DNA from: Lumbricus rubellus
Taxonomy: Eukaryota > Annelida > Clitellata > Crassiclitellata > Lumbricidae
Assembly (NCBI GenBank): GCA_945859605.1
Contig: OX243828.1
Coordinates: 24,243,609-24,307,608, forward strand
DNA length: 64,000 nucleotides
Direction of reading: 5' to 3'
How positions within the stretch are numbered: the first letter of the stretch is position 1; each line of letters starts with the position of its first letter. Shown here one piece after another: positions 52,901-56,655 of this stretch. The translations under genes and the position numbers were made by a program. The notes under the pieces are model-generated. The model had not been told where the DNA came from, made no database searches, and saw only the letters and a program-made list of their open reading frames with translations.

Positions 52901-55900
52901 TAACGATTGCGGCGTTTCTGTTGCAGGAGAAGTGTGCTCAGTATTGGCCAGAGACGCAGAACGAACCGTCGCGTTTTCGCAACGATATCTGCGTTGATTT
53001 AATAACAGAATCTACAACGGACCAATACGTCATCCGGAAATTTAAAGTATGGACGGTACGTAACGGTGTAAACGTTGATCTATTATGAGGGAAATATTGT
53101 AAGTAAGTAAATAAGGACGTATGCAAGTAAGTAAGTACCGGTAAGTAACTATATGTATGTACTCTATGTACATACATACATAAATACACACAAACATACA
53201 TAGCCTACATACAAACATACATACATACATACATACATACATACATACATACATACATACATACATACATACACACACACATACATACATACATACATAC
53301 ATACACACACACACATACATACATACATACATACATACATACATACATACATACATACATACATACATACATACATACATACATACATACATACATACAT
53401 ACATACATACATACATACATACATACATACATACATACATACATACATACATACATACATACATACAATCCTATTCTACTATTTTTCACAGCGACCAACC
53501 ATCCCACATTTTGCTCTACTTGAGTGTTGTTCTTTTAAACAACAGGGCACACAGACCCGCGAAATTTTCCAGTTCCACTTTGTCTCTTGGCCAGACTTCG
53601 GAGTCCCAGACGATCCGGAGAGGGTTCTCTCCTTCATCAGGATGGTCCGCAAGTACGCCGGCAACAACGTCGACCCGCCAATGGTCGTTCACTGCAGGTA
53701 TGTTACGGTACTGTCAGTAGCTCTTTCGTGACGTTACTTTGACAGCCTATAGGAAAAGCAGAATAGAATTTGCCATCCTTTGAAAAATAGTAGATTGGGA
53801 TTTGCCATCTTGTTGAAAAAGGCAGTAGGCCTATAAGATTATTATGATTAACCATCCTGCAGTGGGGAAATAGTATTATAGCCTAATAGAACCAGCCATC
53901 CTGAGACAAACCTAGAAAAGGATTCGCTAATCGCTATCCTACTATAGTAGGATTAGCCATACTGTAAAAATAGTATGATGGGATTATACTTCCTGTGAAA
54001 AAATAGTATGATAACATTTGCCACCCTGTGAAAAACAGTAGAATAAGATTAGCCATTCTATTAAAAAATGGTAGAATAGGATTGGCATCCTGTGAAAAAA
54101 TAGAAAATATTACTATTATAATTATATAGGTCTACTTATAAAAATATATAGAAATACTATTAGAAAATAGTATAAGCCATCCTGTTGAAAATATTAGAAT
54201 AGGCTAAGATTAGCCATCCTGTGGTAGAATAAATGGTAGAATCGGATTAGCCATCTTGGGAAAAATGATATAATGGGATCAGTCATCCTGTGAAAAAATA
54301 GCATAATAGGATTAACCATCAAATGCAAAAATAATACAATAGGATTGGCCATCCTGGGAAAATAGCATAATAGGATAAGCCATCCTGTTAAAAATAGTAT
54401 AATAGGATTAGCTTTCCTGATTAAAATAGTCTAAGAGTATTAGCCATCCTGTGAAAAAGTAGTAATAGGCCTAATAGGATTAACTATCCTGTTAAGAAAT
54501 AGTCTAATAAGGTTAGCTATCCTGTGGAAGAATTAGTATAATAGGATCTGCCATTCTTTGAAAACAATATAATAGGATTGGCCATCCTGTTAAAAATAGT
54601 ATAATAGAACAAACAACCAACCTTTGAAAAACAGTAGACTAGGAGTAGGATTAGCCATCCTTTCAAAAAATAGTATACTATTATTATCCATGTCTGATCA
54701 GCAGCATTAAGCTTGCATGTAATTTTTATTACCTTTTGCACAGCGCTGGAGTGGGACGAACGGGAACCTTCATCGTTCTCGATCGATTGCTGCGGGAACT
54801 GCCTCGAGCTGAGACGATCGACATCTTCAGCATGGTTCTCCAACTGCGAGAGAACCGCTGCCTCATGGTTCAAACCGAAGTACGATCATAAATATATCCT
54901 ATATAAATATATCAATATCTAAATCAGGGTTATTTTAACAAAGGAAATTCTACCATTCTATTAATAATTGTTATTAATAATTGTTTAGTAATATTTAACA
55001 ATTATTATAGCTGATACTGCTACTATACTAAGTTACAGTAATTATTAGGCTATTATTGTTATTAGGCCTACTATCATGGTGGTGGTGGTGGTGGCGGCGG
55101 TGGCGATGATGGTATTACGGGCCGTAGTTGTATATAGTGATAGTAGGCTAGTCATGGGCGCCAGCAGATTTTTTGCAAAAGGGTCAAAACACAACATTGG
55201 TCACTGTTCAATTTTTGCAACAGCTTTAAAAATGCAAAGCAGGAAATTAGGAACCTGTACATTTTTCACAGAGGTTCCTAAAAGAAATTTCACAGTTTCA
55301 CTTTGTTTATCATTAGTATCATTAACGCTTTAGTGCAAAAGAAATTTGCAGAAAAAGGTAGTAATTTAGCAATAGGCCTAAATGTCAATTTGAATTTTCC
55401 ATGGGCAAGTTCCCATGTGCATTGTGCATACATGATACGTCCATGGTAGTAGCAACAGTAGCATCAACAGTAGTAGGCATAGGCATAGGCGTACGGGAGA
55501 TTTCAGCAGTAGGGCAAGATTTTACTTCTGCCCGAAAAATAGATCTCATGGTGGGAAATAGGCTACTATTTTTCCAGACAAAAGTTGAGAACCTTTTTTA
55601 AAAATCATCGGGTTGAAATCTCGTGAAAAATACTTACCCGAAATTTGAGGGCATTTGCCCCTCTGGACCCCGCCTCGTACGCCTATGGGCCTAGGCCTAG
55701 ATCTTATTTTAGGCATTTTAGCCTCAATATAAGAATGTTTTTAAACTGTGCTTATTCGTTCAGCCTATAGATCAATTCTGAAATGTTTTGAGTGAATTGA
55801 GTCATATTAATTCGAGTGACTTTCGATCTTATTTGTAACATAGCCTACTGTATTAGGCCTATAGCTAATAATTATATGTGTCGTTCTTCTTTCTCACAAT

Positions 55901-56623
55901 TATTGTCTGCAGGCTCAGTACGTGTTTATACACGACTGTATGAAGCTGGAAATCGAGAGAACGTTGGGCTACAACAACCACACCTACGACGATTTTGATG
56001 AAAGTAAGTACACGAGCAGCTTCAGTATAATTAATTATTGTTCTGATTACAGCTTGGCTTTGTGTCAGCTTGTTTGTTTTGTTTCTATGTGCACTTATTA
56101 TAGCGCCCCTTCAAGCTCTCTCTATCCAGAGGCGCTCCCGACTGCTGCCTGCAACGCGGACATTGCATTGGAGTTTCACGCCGAAGCGCTGAGCAATTGT
56201 GAGTGAAGGACTTGCCCAAGGTCCCTACGAGGCGACTTGAGATGGATTCGAACCTGAAACCCTTCGGCTGCAAGGCAACAAACATACCCACTATATCACC
56301 GCGCCCCACAACTGCTTTCACCATCACTCTGGACGTCATATGCTATAGCGCCACGCAAATCAAGTATAGGATGCAGCAGGTTGTTCGCGGGTGCTGCGTC
56401 ATATCAGAAAGGTTGTTTAGAGATTGCATGCCACCAGCTTCCAAGCGAAAATTGAAATACGGTGGTTGCCAGTAAACCAGATGGAGAAAGACAGACAAAG
56501 AGATACAGAGACTGGTAGACAGAGAAATAGATAGATAGAGAGACAAGGGTATATAAAAAGACAGACAGAATCAGACAGGCAGGCAGGCAGGCAAGCAGGC
56601 AGGTAAGCAGGCAGGCAGGTAAG

Positions 56624-56655
<32 letters not shown>

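Noticed and set aside
53042..53507. Cys-Met-Tyr-Val repeat ORFs on the minus strand
   Set aside because: Artefact of the second TACA microsatellite; no start context, domain or splice logic.
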